Shown here: piece after piece, positions 24,721 through 32,312 of the stretch
Layout of the letters: each line of letters starts with the position of its first letter
Numbering within the stretch: the first letter of the stretch is position 1
Source of the DNA: an uncultured Monoglobus sp.
Lineage (GTDB): Bacteria; Bacillota; Clostridia; Monoglobales; Monoglobaceae
DNA length: 64,000 nucleotides
Direction of reading: 5' to 3'
Assembly: GCA_947628795.1 (NCBI GenBank)
Contig: CANRBF010000001.1
Location: 202,560 to 266,559, forward strand
Notes under the pieces: model-generated
What the model was told of the DNA's origin: nothing
Databases searched by the model: none
What the model saw: only the letters and a program-made list of their open reading frames with translations
Made by a program: the position numbers and the translations under genes

Positions 24721-25575
24721 TTAAAAAAACATGTTGATCTGCGAGGCGAACAGATATATGACCGGCGCCACCAGCACAATGCTGTCGCATCTGTCGAGCA
24801 TTCCCCCGTGGCCCGGAAAAAGATTTCCGAAATCCTTGATCCCGAACTGCCTCTTTATAAGCGACGCCGTCAGATCGCCCACCTGCGCCGCCAGCGCCGA
24901 GATAAGACCCAGCGCGAAGGTCAGAGCGCAGCTCATTTCGGCGTTGATGATATCCGCGAAAAACAGATTTATTATCAGCGCGAACAGCAGAAAGCTCAAA
25001 CCGCAGATAATCGTGCCTCCGACCGCTCCCTCCACGGTCTTTTTGGGGCTGATCTCGGGGCACAGCTTGTGCCGCCCGAAAAGTTTGCCCGAAAAAAACG
25101 CTCCGCTGTCGGTCATGAACGAGCCGACGAACACCAGCCATGTCAACACTTTTCCGAATTCGAGCTGCCTGATAAACAGCACGTTTGAAAGCAAAAACGG
25201 GATATATATAAGTCCCATGATCAGCATCGCTATATCCGTTAACCTGATCCTTTTGTGGCTGAAAAGCATCATCAGAAACAGAACGAGCAGATACAAAAAC
25301 GCGCAGGTCATGATCATTATCGGCTCCGGAAACGCGCAAAACGGCAAAACGGCCGTTCCGATAAATCCGACTATGCACAGCGGCATTTGCCGCCTGAGAA
25401 GCCCCACGGCTCCGTAATACTCAAATGTGCCGATAAGAGAACACAAAATCGCCGCCGCCAGCATGACCCACACCGGCGCCAGCAAAATCATGATTATGAC
25501 CGGGATCCCGACAGCCGCGGTCAAGACCCTAAGCTTCAGGCTCGGTTTTGATTTAGATGTTGATTCGGATCCCAT
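24721..25575 (-). CDS. cdsA: Phosphatidate cytidylyltransferase
   Basis: Makes CDP-diacylglycerol from phosphatidic acid and CTP, the precursor for PgsA (encoded at 56918). 284 residues, eight or so membrane segments, and the C-terminal CdsA signature: GDLTASLIKRQFGIKDFGN followed by LFPGHGGMLDRCDS. A GGGGGAG site precedes the ATG. Located between uppS and dxr. Confidence 0.96.
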   Translation of the reverse strand: MGSESTSKSKPSLKLRVLTAAVGIPVIIMILLAPVWVMLAAAILCSLIGTFEYYGAVGLLRRQMPLCIVGFIGTAVLPFCAFPEPIMIMTCAFLYLLVLFLMMLFSHKRIRLTDIAMLIMGLIYIPFLLSNVLFIRQLEFGKVLTWLVFVGSFMTDSGAFFSGKLFGRHKLCPEISPKKTVEGAVGGTIICGLSFLLFALIINLFFADIINAEMSCALTFALGLISALAAQVGDLTASLIKRQFGIKDFGNLFPGHGGMLDRCDSIVLVAPVIYLFASQINMFF

Positions 25576-25612
25576 ACGAGAGCTCCCCCAATGCTTTCAT
25601 TTTTCGCGTATC

Positions 25613-26365
25613 TCACACGTTTCCGAAACGCCTGTCGCGGCTTTGGAAATCAATGATCGCACGCTCCATATCCTTTTCTTTAAAGTCGGGCCAGCATATG
25701 TCGCTGTACCAGAACTCGGCGTACGCCGCCTGCCACAGCAGGAAATTCGACAGCCGCTTCTCGCCGCTGGGACGTATTATCAGATCGACCTCGGGCAGAT
25801 CCGCGGTGTACATCAGACCGCCGAGGTATTTTTCGTCTATGTCCTCGGGGCTTATTTTTCCGCTTTTCACGTCCTCGGCCGCCAGACGCGCGGCCCGCGC
25901 GATCTCGCTTCTGCCGCCGTAGTTCAGAGCGATATTAAGCACCATGCCGTCACCGCTCGCGGTGACTTCCTCGGCATGGACTATCGCTTTTTTTATTTTG
26001 TCGGAAAGAGGCGCCGTGTCTCCGCTGATCTTCAGCTTCATGCTGCGGTTTTTGAACTTTTCCTCAACAGTCAGCAAATAGCCGTAGAGCAGCTCCATCA
26101 GCGCGTCTATCTCGCTTTGGGGCCTGCTCCAGTTCTCGGTGGAAAAAGCGTACACCGTCAGCGCCTTGACGCCGATCGAGCCGCAATAGTCGCATATCGC
26201 CTCCAGGTTATCGGCGCCGGCCTTGTGGCCCACGCTCCGCGGCAGACCCTTGCGCCTCGCCCAGCGCCCGTTGCCGTCCATTATCACGCCTATATGCGCC
26301 GGAACGCGGCTAAGATCAAGCTCGGCCCGCTCCGGCTCCTTGGCGCTTTTTCGAAACAGTTTCAT
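25613..26365 (-). CDS. uppS: Isoprenyl transferase (undecaprenyl diphosphate synthase)
   Basis: Adds isopentenyl units in cis configuration to farnesyl diphosphate to build the undecaprenyl carrier for cell-wall synthesis. 250 residues with the catalytic VIMDGNGRWARRKGLPRSVG segment, TVYAFSTENWSRP, NIALNYGGR and RPSGEKRLSNFLLWQ. The start follows the frr stop by 9 bases, with only a weak ribosome site, suggesting coupling. Confidence 0.96.
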   Translation of the reverse strand: MKLFRKSAKEPERAELDLSRVPAHIGVIMDGNGRWARRKGLPRSVGHKAGADNLEAICDYCGSIGVKALTVYAFSTENWSRPQSEIDALMELLYGYLLTVEEKFKNRSMKLKISGDTAPLSDKIKKAIVHAEEVTASGDGMVLNIALNYGGRSEIARAARLAAEDVKSGKISPEDIDEKYLGGLMYTADLPEVDLIIRPSGEKRLSNFLLWQAAYAEFWYSDICWPDFKEKDMERAIIDFQSRDRRFGNV

Positions 26366-26374
26366 AAATTTTTA

Positions 26375-26917
26375 TTATACTTCGGCGATCTCGGTCTCTT
26401 TTTCCTTTACGATCTCGTCGATCTTTTTAACAAACTTATTGGTAAGCTTCTGGATATCGTCCTCGAGATCGGCCAGACCGTCCTCGGTTACCTCTCCGGC
26501 CTTTTTCTGCTTTTTAAAGCGCTCTATGGCGTCGCGTCTCACGCCGCGGACGGCCACCTTGGCCTCCTCGCCGCGCTTTGATACCTGCTTTACCAGCTCT
26601 TTTCTTCTCTCGCCGTCAAGAGGCGGGAACACCAGACGGATAACCTTGCCGTCGTTGTTGGGATGAATACCGATATCGGACGCGTTGATCGCGCGCTCTA
26701 TCGCCTTGAGCAGCGTGGCGTCCCAGGGCTGGATTATTATCATTCTCGCCTCGGGTACCGATATAGTGCCCACCTGCGCCAGTGGCGTGGGAGCGCCGTA
26801 ATACTCAACGGTCACCTTGTCGAGTATCGCGGGATTCGCTCTGCCCGCGCGGATACGCGACAAATCTCTCTCCAAAGCCTCAATGGCCTTTCCCATTCTT
26901 CTTTCGGATTCCTGCAT
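26375..26917 (-). CDS. frr: Ribosome recycling factor
   Basis: Splits post-termination ribosomes together with EF-G. 180 residues, near the usual 185, with IRAGRANPAILDKVTVEYYG, PTPLAQVGTISVPEAR, and IQPWD in the hinge/domain II, and the charged C-terminal helix ending EKETEIAEV. AAGGAAG precedes the ATG by 6 bases. It follows pyrH in the conserved order. Confidence 0.97.
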   Translation of the reverse strand: MQESERRMGKAIEALERDLSRIRAGRANPAILDKVTVEYYGAPTPLAQVGTISVPEARMIIIQPWDATLLKAIERAINASDIGIHPNNDGKVIRLVFPPLDGERRKELVKQVSKRGEEAKVAVRGVRRDAIERFKKQKKAGEVTEDGLADLEDDIQKLTNKFVKKIDEIVKEKETEIAEV

Positions 26918-26974
26918 AACAATCTTCCTTTCTTTTTTTATTTCCTGATTTTTATATCTTATTATATTTCGGTC

Positions 26975-27679
26975 TTACGAAACGACAGTGCCGATATTGT
27001 CGCCGCACAGCACATTCACTATGTTCTCGGGATCATCAAGTCCGAACACCAGCAGCGGAATGTTGTTGTCCATGCACAGCGTCGCCGCGGTGGTGTCCAT
27101 AACGCCCAATCCCTTGTTGAGCACGTCCATAAATGTCAGCTTATCAAACTTCTTGGCGCTTGGGTTAATATTCGGGTCGCTGTCGTACACGCCGTCGATC
27201 TTTTTGGCGAGAAGTATGACCTCGGCTCCGATCTCGGCCGCTCGAAGCGCCGCCGCCGTGTCCGTCGAGAAGAACGGGTTTCCGGTTCCGCAGCCGAATA
27301 TCACGACTCTGCCTCGGGTCAGATGAGCGCCCGCGCGAAGCCTTATGTACGGCTCGGCGATCTGACGCATCTCTATCGCGGTCTGGACCCTGGCCTCAAC
27401 TCCGAGCCTCTCGAGCGCGTCGAGCATCGCCAAACAGTTTATCACCGTCGCAAGCATACCCATATGATCGGCTCTTGAGCGGTCCATTCCCTCTCCGTCG
27501 CGGCCCCTCCAGAAGTTGCCGCCGCCTATCACGATACCGATCTCGCAGCCCATATCGTGGCAGCGCTTTATCTGCTTTGCTATGGACTCGATCGTCTCGT
27601 GGTCAAGTCCGAATCCGTTGTGTCCCGACATGGCCTCGCCGCTGATCTTGATCATTATCCTCTTATACTTAGGTGTCAT
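26975..27679 (-). CDS. pyrH: UMP kinase
   Basis: Phosphorylates UMP to UDP. 234 residues from the ATG at 27677-27679, chosen because AAAGGAGAA lies 5 bases upstream; the frame runs 13 codons further without a site. Amino-acid-kinase fold: [49 protein letters not shown] and [12 protein letters not shown]. First gene of the conserved lipid/isoprenoid operon. Confidence 0.96.
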   Translation of the reverse strand: MTPKYKRIMIKISGEAMSGHNGFGLDHETIESIAKQIKRCHDMGCEIGIVIGGGNFWRGRDGEGMDRSRADHMGMLATVINCLAMLDALERLGVEARVQTAIEMRQIAEPYIRLRAGAHLTRGRVVIFGCGTGNPFFSTDTAAALRAAEIGAEVILLAKKIDGVYDSDPNINPSAKKFDKLTFMDVLNKGLGVMDTTAATLCMDNNIPLLVFGLDDPENIVNVLCGDNIGTVVS

Positions 27680-27721
27680 ATCCGTTCTCCTTTCGGGATA
27701 TATTAAATCGGACGCCAATAA

Positions 27722-28177
27722 TTAATTGTCGTCCATATTCATTTCATCGTCATTTCTGCTTCTCGACGCGTTTGAAGTGCTCGAAGTATCCGTATCCGCG
27801 TCATCGCCGTCGACGTCTCTGATAAAGCTGTCCTCGTCATTGAGATAGTTATCGTAGCTGTAGCTGCTCGACGACGAGGAGCTCGATGATGAGCCGCTCT
27901 TTTTCTTGTAGCTTTCAAGCTCCGACTCCACAACGTCCAGCTGATCCTGAAGCAGCTTGGCGTCACTCTTGAGCTTGACGTTTTCTTCCGTCAAGGTGCG
28001 CACCTGCTCGTCTCTCTGCTCGATCGGATTCACAATCATATTGAACGACAGAACAAACGCCGCCAGAAAAAGTGAAATATTGAGCAGAATAATGCCTATG
28101 ACAAGCATAGGTCTGCTGCCCCGCTCGGGTCTTCTCTTGTACCCGTAATTCTGATTATCGGAATAATTGTTGCTCAT
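27722..28177 (-). CDS. Small single-span membrane protein with coiled coil and Ser/Asp-rich tail
   Basis: 151 residues, family not recognised. Residues about 24-47 form one membrane segment (LVIGIILLNISLFLAAFVLS), followed by a heptad-like coiled coil (about 52-90: EQRDEQVRTLTEENVKLKSD), a run of ten serines, and an acidic Asp/Ser/Asn-rich C-terminus. The topology with a short basic cytoplasmic N-terminus and outside coiled coil recalls small division-associated proteins, but no function can be assigned. AAAGGAAAA precedes the ATG. It sits directly ahead of pyrH. Confidence 0.7.
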   Translation of the reverse strand: MSNNYSDNQNYGYKRRPERGSRPMLVIGIILLNISLFLAAFVLSFNMIVNPIEQRDEQVRTLTEENVKLKSDAKLLQDQLDVVESELESYKKKSGSSSSSSSSSSYSYDNYLNDEDSFIRDVDGDDADTDTSSTSNASRSRNDDEMNMDDN

Positions 28178-28238
28178 CTGATTTTCCTTTCATGATCTAT
28201 ATTTTTGTTTTTATCAACTCAGCCGATCGCGCGTTCCG

Positions 28239-28748
28239 CTATTTCATCAGCCACTGGCCGAAAGCCCCCAGGTTCAGCACTCCGGTCACAAGCAGCGTCA
28301 TGATCGCGCCGCTCGTCATGATGCCGAGCAGCACCGCGGGCAGCGCGTATTTCGCCCTCATATCCAAAAGGCCCGCTATCATCGAGCCGGTCCACGCGCC
28401 CGTAGTCGGGAACGGGATCGAAACAAACACGTATATCGCCACAGCGGCAGCGCCCGCGCTTTTTCTGGATATGTCGCCCGCCTTGCGGTGGGTCCTGTTT
28501 TCAAGCCAGCGCGCGAATTTGCCCAGAAGCTTGGTTTTCTTGAGCCACTTAATAAGCGGCCTGAACGCTATTAATATAAACGGCACGGGCAAAAAATTCC
28601 CGATAATCGAAATGCCGTATATTTTTAATATATTTATAAATGTCTGGTCTACCTGAGACAAGCCGTATATCATAGAACCTCTGATCTCCGACACAGGCAT
28701 AACAGACAGCAAAAACGTTGTTATATATGTGGTAAGTGTTTCCGTCAT
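28239..28748 (-). CDS. Small multidrug-export family (COG2426) membrane protein
   Basis: 169 residues from the ATG at 28746-28748, set by a GGAGG site 6 bases upstream; 16 further codons are open but have no site. About four membrane segments; the family hallmarks SVMPVSEIRGSMIYG, NFLPVPFILIAF and FVSIPFPTTGAWTGSMIAGL match the Sm_multidrug_ex group. The transport role is only a family label; substrate unknown. It has its own promoter, opposite in context to the preceding carboxypeptidase. Confidence 0.8.
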   Translation of the reverse strand: MTETLTTYITTFLLSVMPVSEIRGSMIYGLSQVDQTFINILKIYGISIIGNFLPVPFILIAFRPLIKWLKKTKLLGKFARWLENRTHRKAGDISRKSAGAAAVAIYVFVSIPFPTTGAWTGSMIAGLLDMRAKYALPAVLLGIMTSGAIMTLLVTGVLNLGAFGQWLMK

Positions 28749-28809
28749 TCTGTTCCTCCGTGGTTTTATCAAACAAACCGCGTTCGTTCGGTTCATTACA
28801 TTAAAAAAT

Positions 28810-28838
28810 ATTATACCATGAAAAACGCTTCATAGCAA
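28810..28838 (-). promoter_or_regulatory. SigA promoter of the COG2426 gene
   Basis: Minus strand -35 TTGCTA (28833-28838), 17-base spacer, -10 TATAAT (28810-28815). It probably also drives the 27722-28177 gene and may extend into the pyrH operon, because no terminator or other promoter was recognised between them. Confidence 0.7.
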
Positions 28839-28884
28839 GATATTTTATGTAAACAATTATTGAATTTTTGAAAATTCTGTCTTT

Positions 28885-30507
28885 TTATCCGCGCGGAGCC
28901 CGCGGCGGTCTCCTTGAAGGCGAATTTCGGCGTCGTCTTTCGGCGATTTTTATGTTCTTTCTGATGTTCACGATCATATACGCGATAAACAGAACCAGCG
29001 CGACAATCAGCACAATTATCAAGATCCTGATAAACAGAATACTCCACAGGAAGCTGAAGAACTGCATCAAAAATCCCAGCGGGTGGCGCTTTACCCCCGC
29101 ATCCGCGATGAGACGTCCGCTGCCCACAACGCTGCCTTGGTACATAACCTCGACCGTGCCTATCTCGTCTCCCTGATTTACGGGAGCCACCAGATATTCG
29201 GGGATCCTCGGCTCAACGCTCAGTTCGTCCTCGTTGGCGTCCTCGGGTATGGTCACTAGAATGTCGCCGTCGGTCGAAAGAGTCGTGTGATCGGTTCCCG
29301 AACCGAAACGAACTCTTATCTCGCTGACCATGTCGCCCCTTGTGACGGCGGTAACGGCCTTATAGTTGTCAAGCGCGTATTTCAGCAGATTCTTAGAGTC
29401 ATAATGCCGATCGTCCTCATCGGCGCCGTTCATAACTACGCCGATAACCTCAAGCGCGCCCTTTTGTCCGGCGGACACCAGACAGTAGCCCGCCTCGGAT
29501 GTGTGGCCGGTCTTTACGCCTATTGCGTTTTCGTAATAATAATTCGGATATTTGAGCGTGGACAAAAGTCCGTTTGTGCTGATAAATGTTCTTTGCGTCG
29601 TTTTGTCGGTGGCCGGTATAATTACTCTCGGCATCGCCGCAAGCTCGCGGAAGGTATTGTTTTTCATGGCCTCAAGGGTAAGCGTCGCGAGGTCCGCGGC
29701 GGTGGTGTAATGCTCGGGATCGTGCAGGCCGTGCGCGTTGACAAAATGCGTGCCGCTCATACCGAGCTCGGCGGCGCGGTCGTTCATACGCTGCACGAAC
29801 GTCGGGATATCGCCGCACACGATTATTGCAAGAGCCTGCGCCGCGTCGTTTCCCGACTCGACCATCAATCCCTGGAGCAGCTGCTCCACCGTGATCGTCT
29901 CGCCCTCCTTGAGCAGCATGCTGGAACCGTCTGCCGGAAGATCGACCAGCATTTCGGGCATGACCAGAAACGCGGCGTGAAGATTGAGCTCTCCTCTGTC
30001 TATTGCCTCAAGCGTCAGCAGCGCCGTCATGATTTTGGTGGTGCTGGCGGGATATACGCGCTTGTCCTTTTCCTGCTCAAACATGACCTCGCCGTTTGTG
30101 GCGTTTACAAGCACCGCGGTCTGGTTCGCGTCCATCACGGGGCGTCCGTTTTCGTCAACTCTCGGATCGCGCGTGGGAGAGGGCTCCGTCTCGTTTTCAT
30201 CCGAGGTCTTATCCTCGCTGTCCTCATCGGTGTTGTCCGCGTTCTTTTTCGGAGATTTTGTAGCCGAGGGCTTGTCCTCCGATCCCGAATCGGTATCGGA
30301 CGACGAGCTTTTACCCCGGATCGTGCCGCGCTCGTCATTTCTCGAGGAGCCGTTATCCTCCGTGGTTTCGGTGTCAGACTGCGAGGTCTCATCGTCGGGC
30401 GCCGCCAAAACGCTTATCGGCGCAGCGCATAGCGATACGCACATCAAAAACACGGTCAGCGCCGACAAAAATCTTTTTATAATATTATCCGAAAAAATAT
30501 TTCTCAC
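28885..30507 (-). CDS. D-alanyl-D-alanine carboxypeptidase (S11, DacF-like)
   Basis: 540 residues with GTG start in a GTGA overlap with the tsaB stop; AAGGAG lies 11 bases upstream. Signal peptide (about 1-35), then an unusually long Asp/Glu/Ser-rich low-complexity region (about 37-118), then the penicillin-binding domain with S155-x-x-K158 (STTK), SGN at 218-220 and KTG at 332-334. A C-terminal beta domain follows, then a membrane anchor near 490-515 and a basic tail. It trims the terminal D-Ala of peptidoglycan pentapeptides. The acidic linker is much longer than in Bacillus DacF. Confidence 0.92.
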   Translation of the reverse strand: MRNIFSDNIIKRFLSALTVFLMCVSLCAAPISVLAAPDDETSQSDTETTEDNGSSRNDERGTIRGKSSSSDTDSGSEDKPSATKSPKKNADNTDEDSEDKTSDENETEPSPTRDPRVDENGRPVMDANQTAVLVNATNGEVMFEQEKDKRVYPASTTKIMTALLTLEAIDRGELNLHAAFLVMPEMLVDLPADGSSMLLKEGETITVEQLLQGLMVESGNDAAQALAIIVCGDIPTFVQRMNDRAAELGMSGTHFVNAHGLHDPEHYTTAADLATLTLEAMKNNTFRELAAMPRVIIPATDKTTQRTFISTNGLLSTLKYPNYYYENAIGVKTGHTSEAGYCLVSAGQKGALEVIGVVMNGADEDDRHYDSKNLLKYALDNYKAVTAVTRGDMVSEIRVRFGSGTDHTTLSTDGDILVTIPEDANEDELSVEPRIPEYLVAPVNQGDEIGTVEVMYQGSVVGSGRLIADAGVKRHPLGFLMQFFSFLWSILFIRILIIVLIVALVLFIAYMIVNIRKNIKIAERRRRNSPSRRPPRAPRG

Positions 30508-31199
30508 TTTAAAAGTCTCTCCTTTCTTTCCCTCTCGGCCTGGGAAAGCCTTATGTAATTCGGGGTGAGCTCGCCGCAGCTTATCGTCTCTCCGCGCTTC
30601 AGCATTTCTCCCGCGAGGAACGCCGCTGACGCCGCGGAATTAAGAAGCGCGTTGGGCGGCGCGAAGCTCGCCCGCTCTCCCATGCGCGATTCGATCTCGG
30701 AACGGTACGGGAAAACTCCGTCGCCCAGAAAAAGCGCTTTTTCCCCCTCGAGCTCATCAAGCAGATCCTTGAGCGCCAGCGCTCTGTCATCCGTAAGACG
30801 CCTCAGACTGCCGTCACCCGCAAACAGCGCGTTATACACCTGGTTTCGGCGCGCGTCCATGATAGGACAGATCACGCCGTCAAAATAACGCGCGTTGTTC
30901 GCCAGCGCCTCAAGCGTAGACACCGCGGCGCAGACCGCTCCCGAGCCGCGCGCCATGGCTTTTATCGCGGCTGTTCCGATCCTGACACCTGTAAACGAGC
31001 CGGGACCCGCGGCCGCCGCGTAGCAGTCGATATCCGACGGCGCTATATCCAGATGCCCAAGCATCTGCTCGATCAGCGGCATTATTTTCTGAGAGTGGGT
31101 CTTGCCGCTGTTTATCGTAAACTCACCGATTATTTTCTCACCGTCGTACACGGCCGCCGAAGCGGGCATGCAGCAGGTGTCGATTCCGAGTGTCAGCAT
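30504..31199 (-). CDS. tsaB: tRNA t6A37 threonylcarbamoyltransferase complex subunit TsaB
   Basis: 231 residues of the inactive ASKHA partner in the TsaBDE complex that makes t6A at position 37 of ANN-decoding tRNAs. N-terminus MLTLGIDTCCMPASAAVYDG, then AAAAGPGSFTGVRIG and DARRNQVYNA, all characteristic. GGGAG precedes the ATG. It overlaps tsaE by 7 bases and dacF-like by 4. The usual third partner rimI is not next to it. Confidence 0.94.
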   Translation of the reverse strand: MLTLGIDTCCMPASAAVYDGEKIIGEFTINSGKTHSQKIMPLIEQMLGHLDIAPSDIDCYAAAAGPGSFTGVRIGTAAIKAMARGSGAVCAAVSTLEALANNARYFDGVICPIMDARRNQVYNALFAGDGSLRRLTDDRALALKDLLDELEGEKALFLGDGVFPYRSEIESRMGERASFAPPNALLNSAASAAFLAGEMLKRGETISCGELTPNYIRLSQAERERKERLLK

Positions 31200-31609
31200 A
31201 TTTTTATCTCCCTGAAATTCTCTCCCATAGCGGGGTCTTTGGAAATCTCAACGCGGATCGCTTCTGCGGGAAGCATGTCCGCTATGTTGTCCGCCCATTC
31301 GATCAAGCATACTCCGTCCCCGAACAAGTACTCGTCGAGCCACAGACGTGTGTCGTCGTCCGGGTCTTCAATTCTGTATACGTCGAAATGATAGACGGGG
31401 AGGCTCCCGTCATAATGATTCACAAGAGTGTAGGTGGGGCTCGTGACGGTCTCCGCGCCGAAACGAGCGGCAACGCCTTTTACAAAAGCCGTCTTTCCGG
31501 CGCCCAACGGGCCGATCAGAGCCACGATCGAGCCGGGGCCGAGCCGCTCGGCAAACCGCAGAGCGACGCTTTCGGTCTCCTCCGGAGAGGCGGTTCTAAA
31601 TATTTCCAT
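31193..31609 (-). CDS. tsaE: tRNA t6A37 threonylcarbamoyltransferase ATPase TsaE
   Basis: 138 residues with P-loop GPLGAGKTAF at 33-42, TSPTYTLVNHY and the Walker-B-like FDVYRIEDPDD, followed by LIEWAD. TsaE hydrolyses ATP to reset the TsaBD complex. GAGGT lies 10 bases before the ATG. First gene of tsaE-tsaB-carboxypeptidase. Confidence 0.95.
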   Translation of the reverse strand: MEIFRTASPEETESVALRFAERLGPGSIVALIGPLGAGKTAFVKGVAARFGAETVTSPTYTLVNHYDGSLPVYHFDVYRIEDPDDDTRLWLDEYLFGDGVCLIEWADNIADMLPAEAIRVEISKDPAMGENFREIKIC

Positions 31610-31650
31610 AAGATAATTTACCTCTGTACAAAAATTTACCGTTTTTATAT

Positions 31651-31679
31651 ATTATATTTGCAATACGCGATAAAGTCAA
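31651..31679 (-). promoter_or_regulatory. SigA promoter of tsaE-tsaB operon
   Basis: Minus strand -35 TTGACT (31674-31679), 17-base spacer, -10 TATAAT (31651-31656). The divergent plus-strand promoter begins 11 bases away, so the two -35 boxes are almost back to back. Confidence 0.8.
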
Positions 31680-31689
31680 TAAGAAACTA

Positions 31690-31718
31690 TTGAATATTTT
31701 AAAAAAATGAATTATAAT
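31690..31718 (+). promoter_or_regulatory. SigA promoter of the dCMP deaminase-addA operon
   Basis: Plus strand -35 TTGAAT (31690-31695), 17-base spacer, -10 TATAAT (31713-31718). The leader includes a CCGCCGC/GCGGCGG hairpin (31743-31763) shortly before the GAGGAGG ribosome site, which could modulate initiation. Confidence 0.75.
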
Positions 31719-31779
31719 ATTGCTGTTGACAAAATTCGAAATCCGCCGCGAAGGTTGCGGCGGCCGAGGAGGTTAGATC

Positions 31780-32268
31780 ATGAAAAGGGTCGATAAGGAA
31801 AACTATTATCTTGACATCGCCGAGACTGTGATCGAGCGCGGGACCTGCCTGCGCCGCAACTTTGGCGCGATCGTAGTCAGAAACGACGAGATCATATCCA
31901 CAGGCTATACCGGGGCGCCGAGAGGACGGGAAAACTGCTCCGACCTGGGCTACTGCATGAGAGACAAGCTGGGCATCCCCCGCGGCGAAAGATACGAGAT
32001 GTGCCGCAGCGTGCACGCCGAGGCGAACTGCGTTATAAGCGCCGCCAGGCGCGACACTATCGGCGGAACTCTGTATCTTGTGGGCAAGGACGCCAAAACG
32101 GGAGAACTGGTCGAAAACGCCAACTGCTGCGCCATGTGCAAACGGCTTGTTATCAACTCGGGCATAGAGAAGGTCGTCGTGCGCCGCACCCACGCGGAGT
32201 ACGAGGTCATACCGGTCAAGAGCTGGATAGAGAACGACGAGACTCTCGAGGGAGTTTTGGGATATTAA
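31780..32268 (+). CDS. dCMP deaminase (ComEB family)
   Basis: 162 residues of the zinc cytidine/deoxycytidylate deaminase fold. The zinc site is H79-A-E81 (SVHAEANCV) with C117 and C120 (CCAMCKRL). The N-terminal NFGAIVVRND and TGYTGAPRG are typical of ComEB/dCMP deaminases, which provide dUMP for thymidylate synthesis. First gene of a plus-strand operon with addA 44 bases downstream. Confidence 0.88.
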   Translation: MKRVDKENYYLDIAETVIERGTCLRRNFGAIVVRNDEIISTGYTGAPRGRENCSDLGYCMRDKLGIPRGERYEMCRSVHAEANCVISAARRDTIGGTLYLVGKDAKTGELVENANCCAMCKRLVINSGIEKVVVRRTHAEYEVIPVKSWIENDETLEGVLGY

Positions 32269-32312
32269 AACATAATAAAAACCGAATCGCTGAATAAAAA
32301 ACGGAGGAAAAT

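Noticed and set aside
23803..25188. A 461-codon open frame on the plus strand
   Set aside because: It runs antisense to dxr and cdsA, both unmistakable, and its translation has the Arg/Gln/His-rich composition of a shadow frame.
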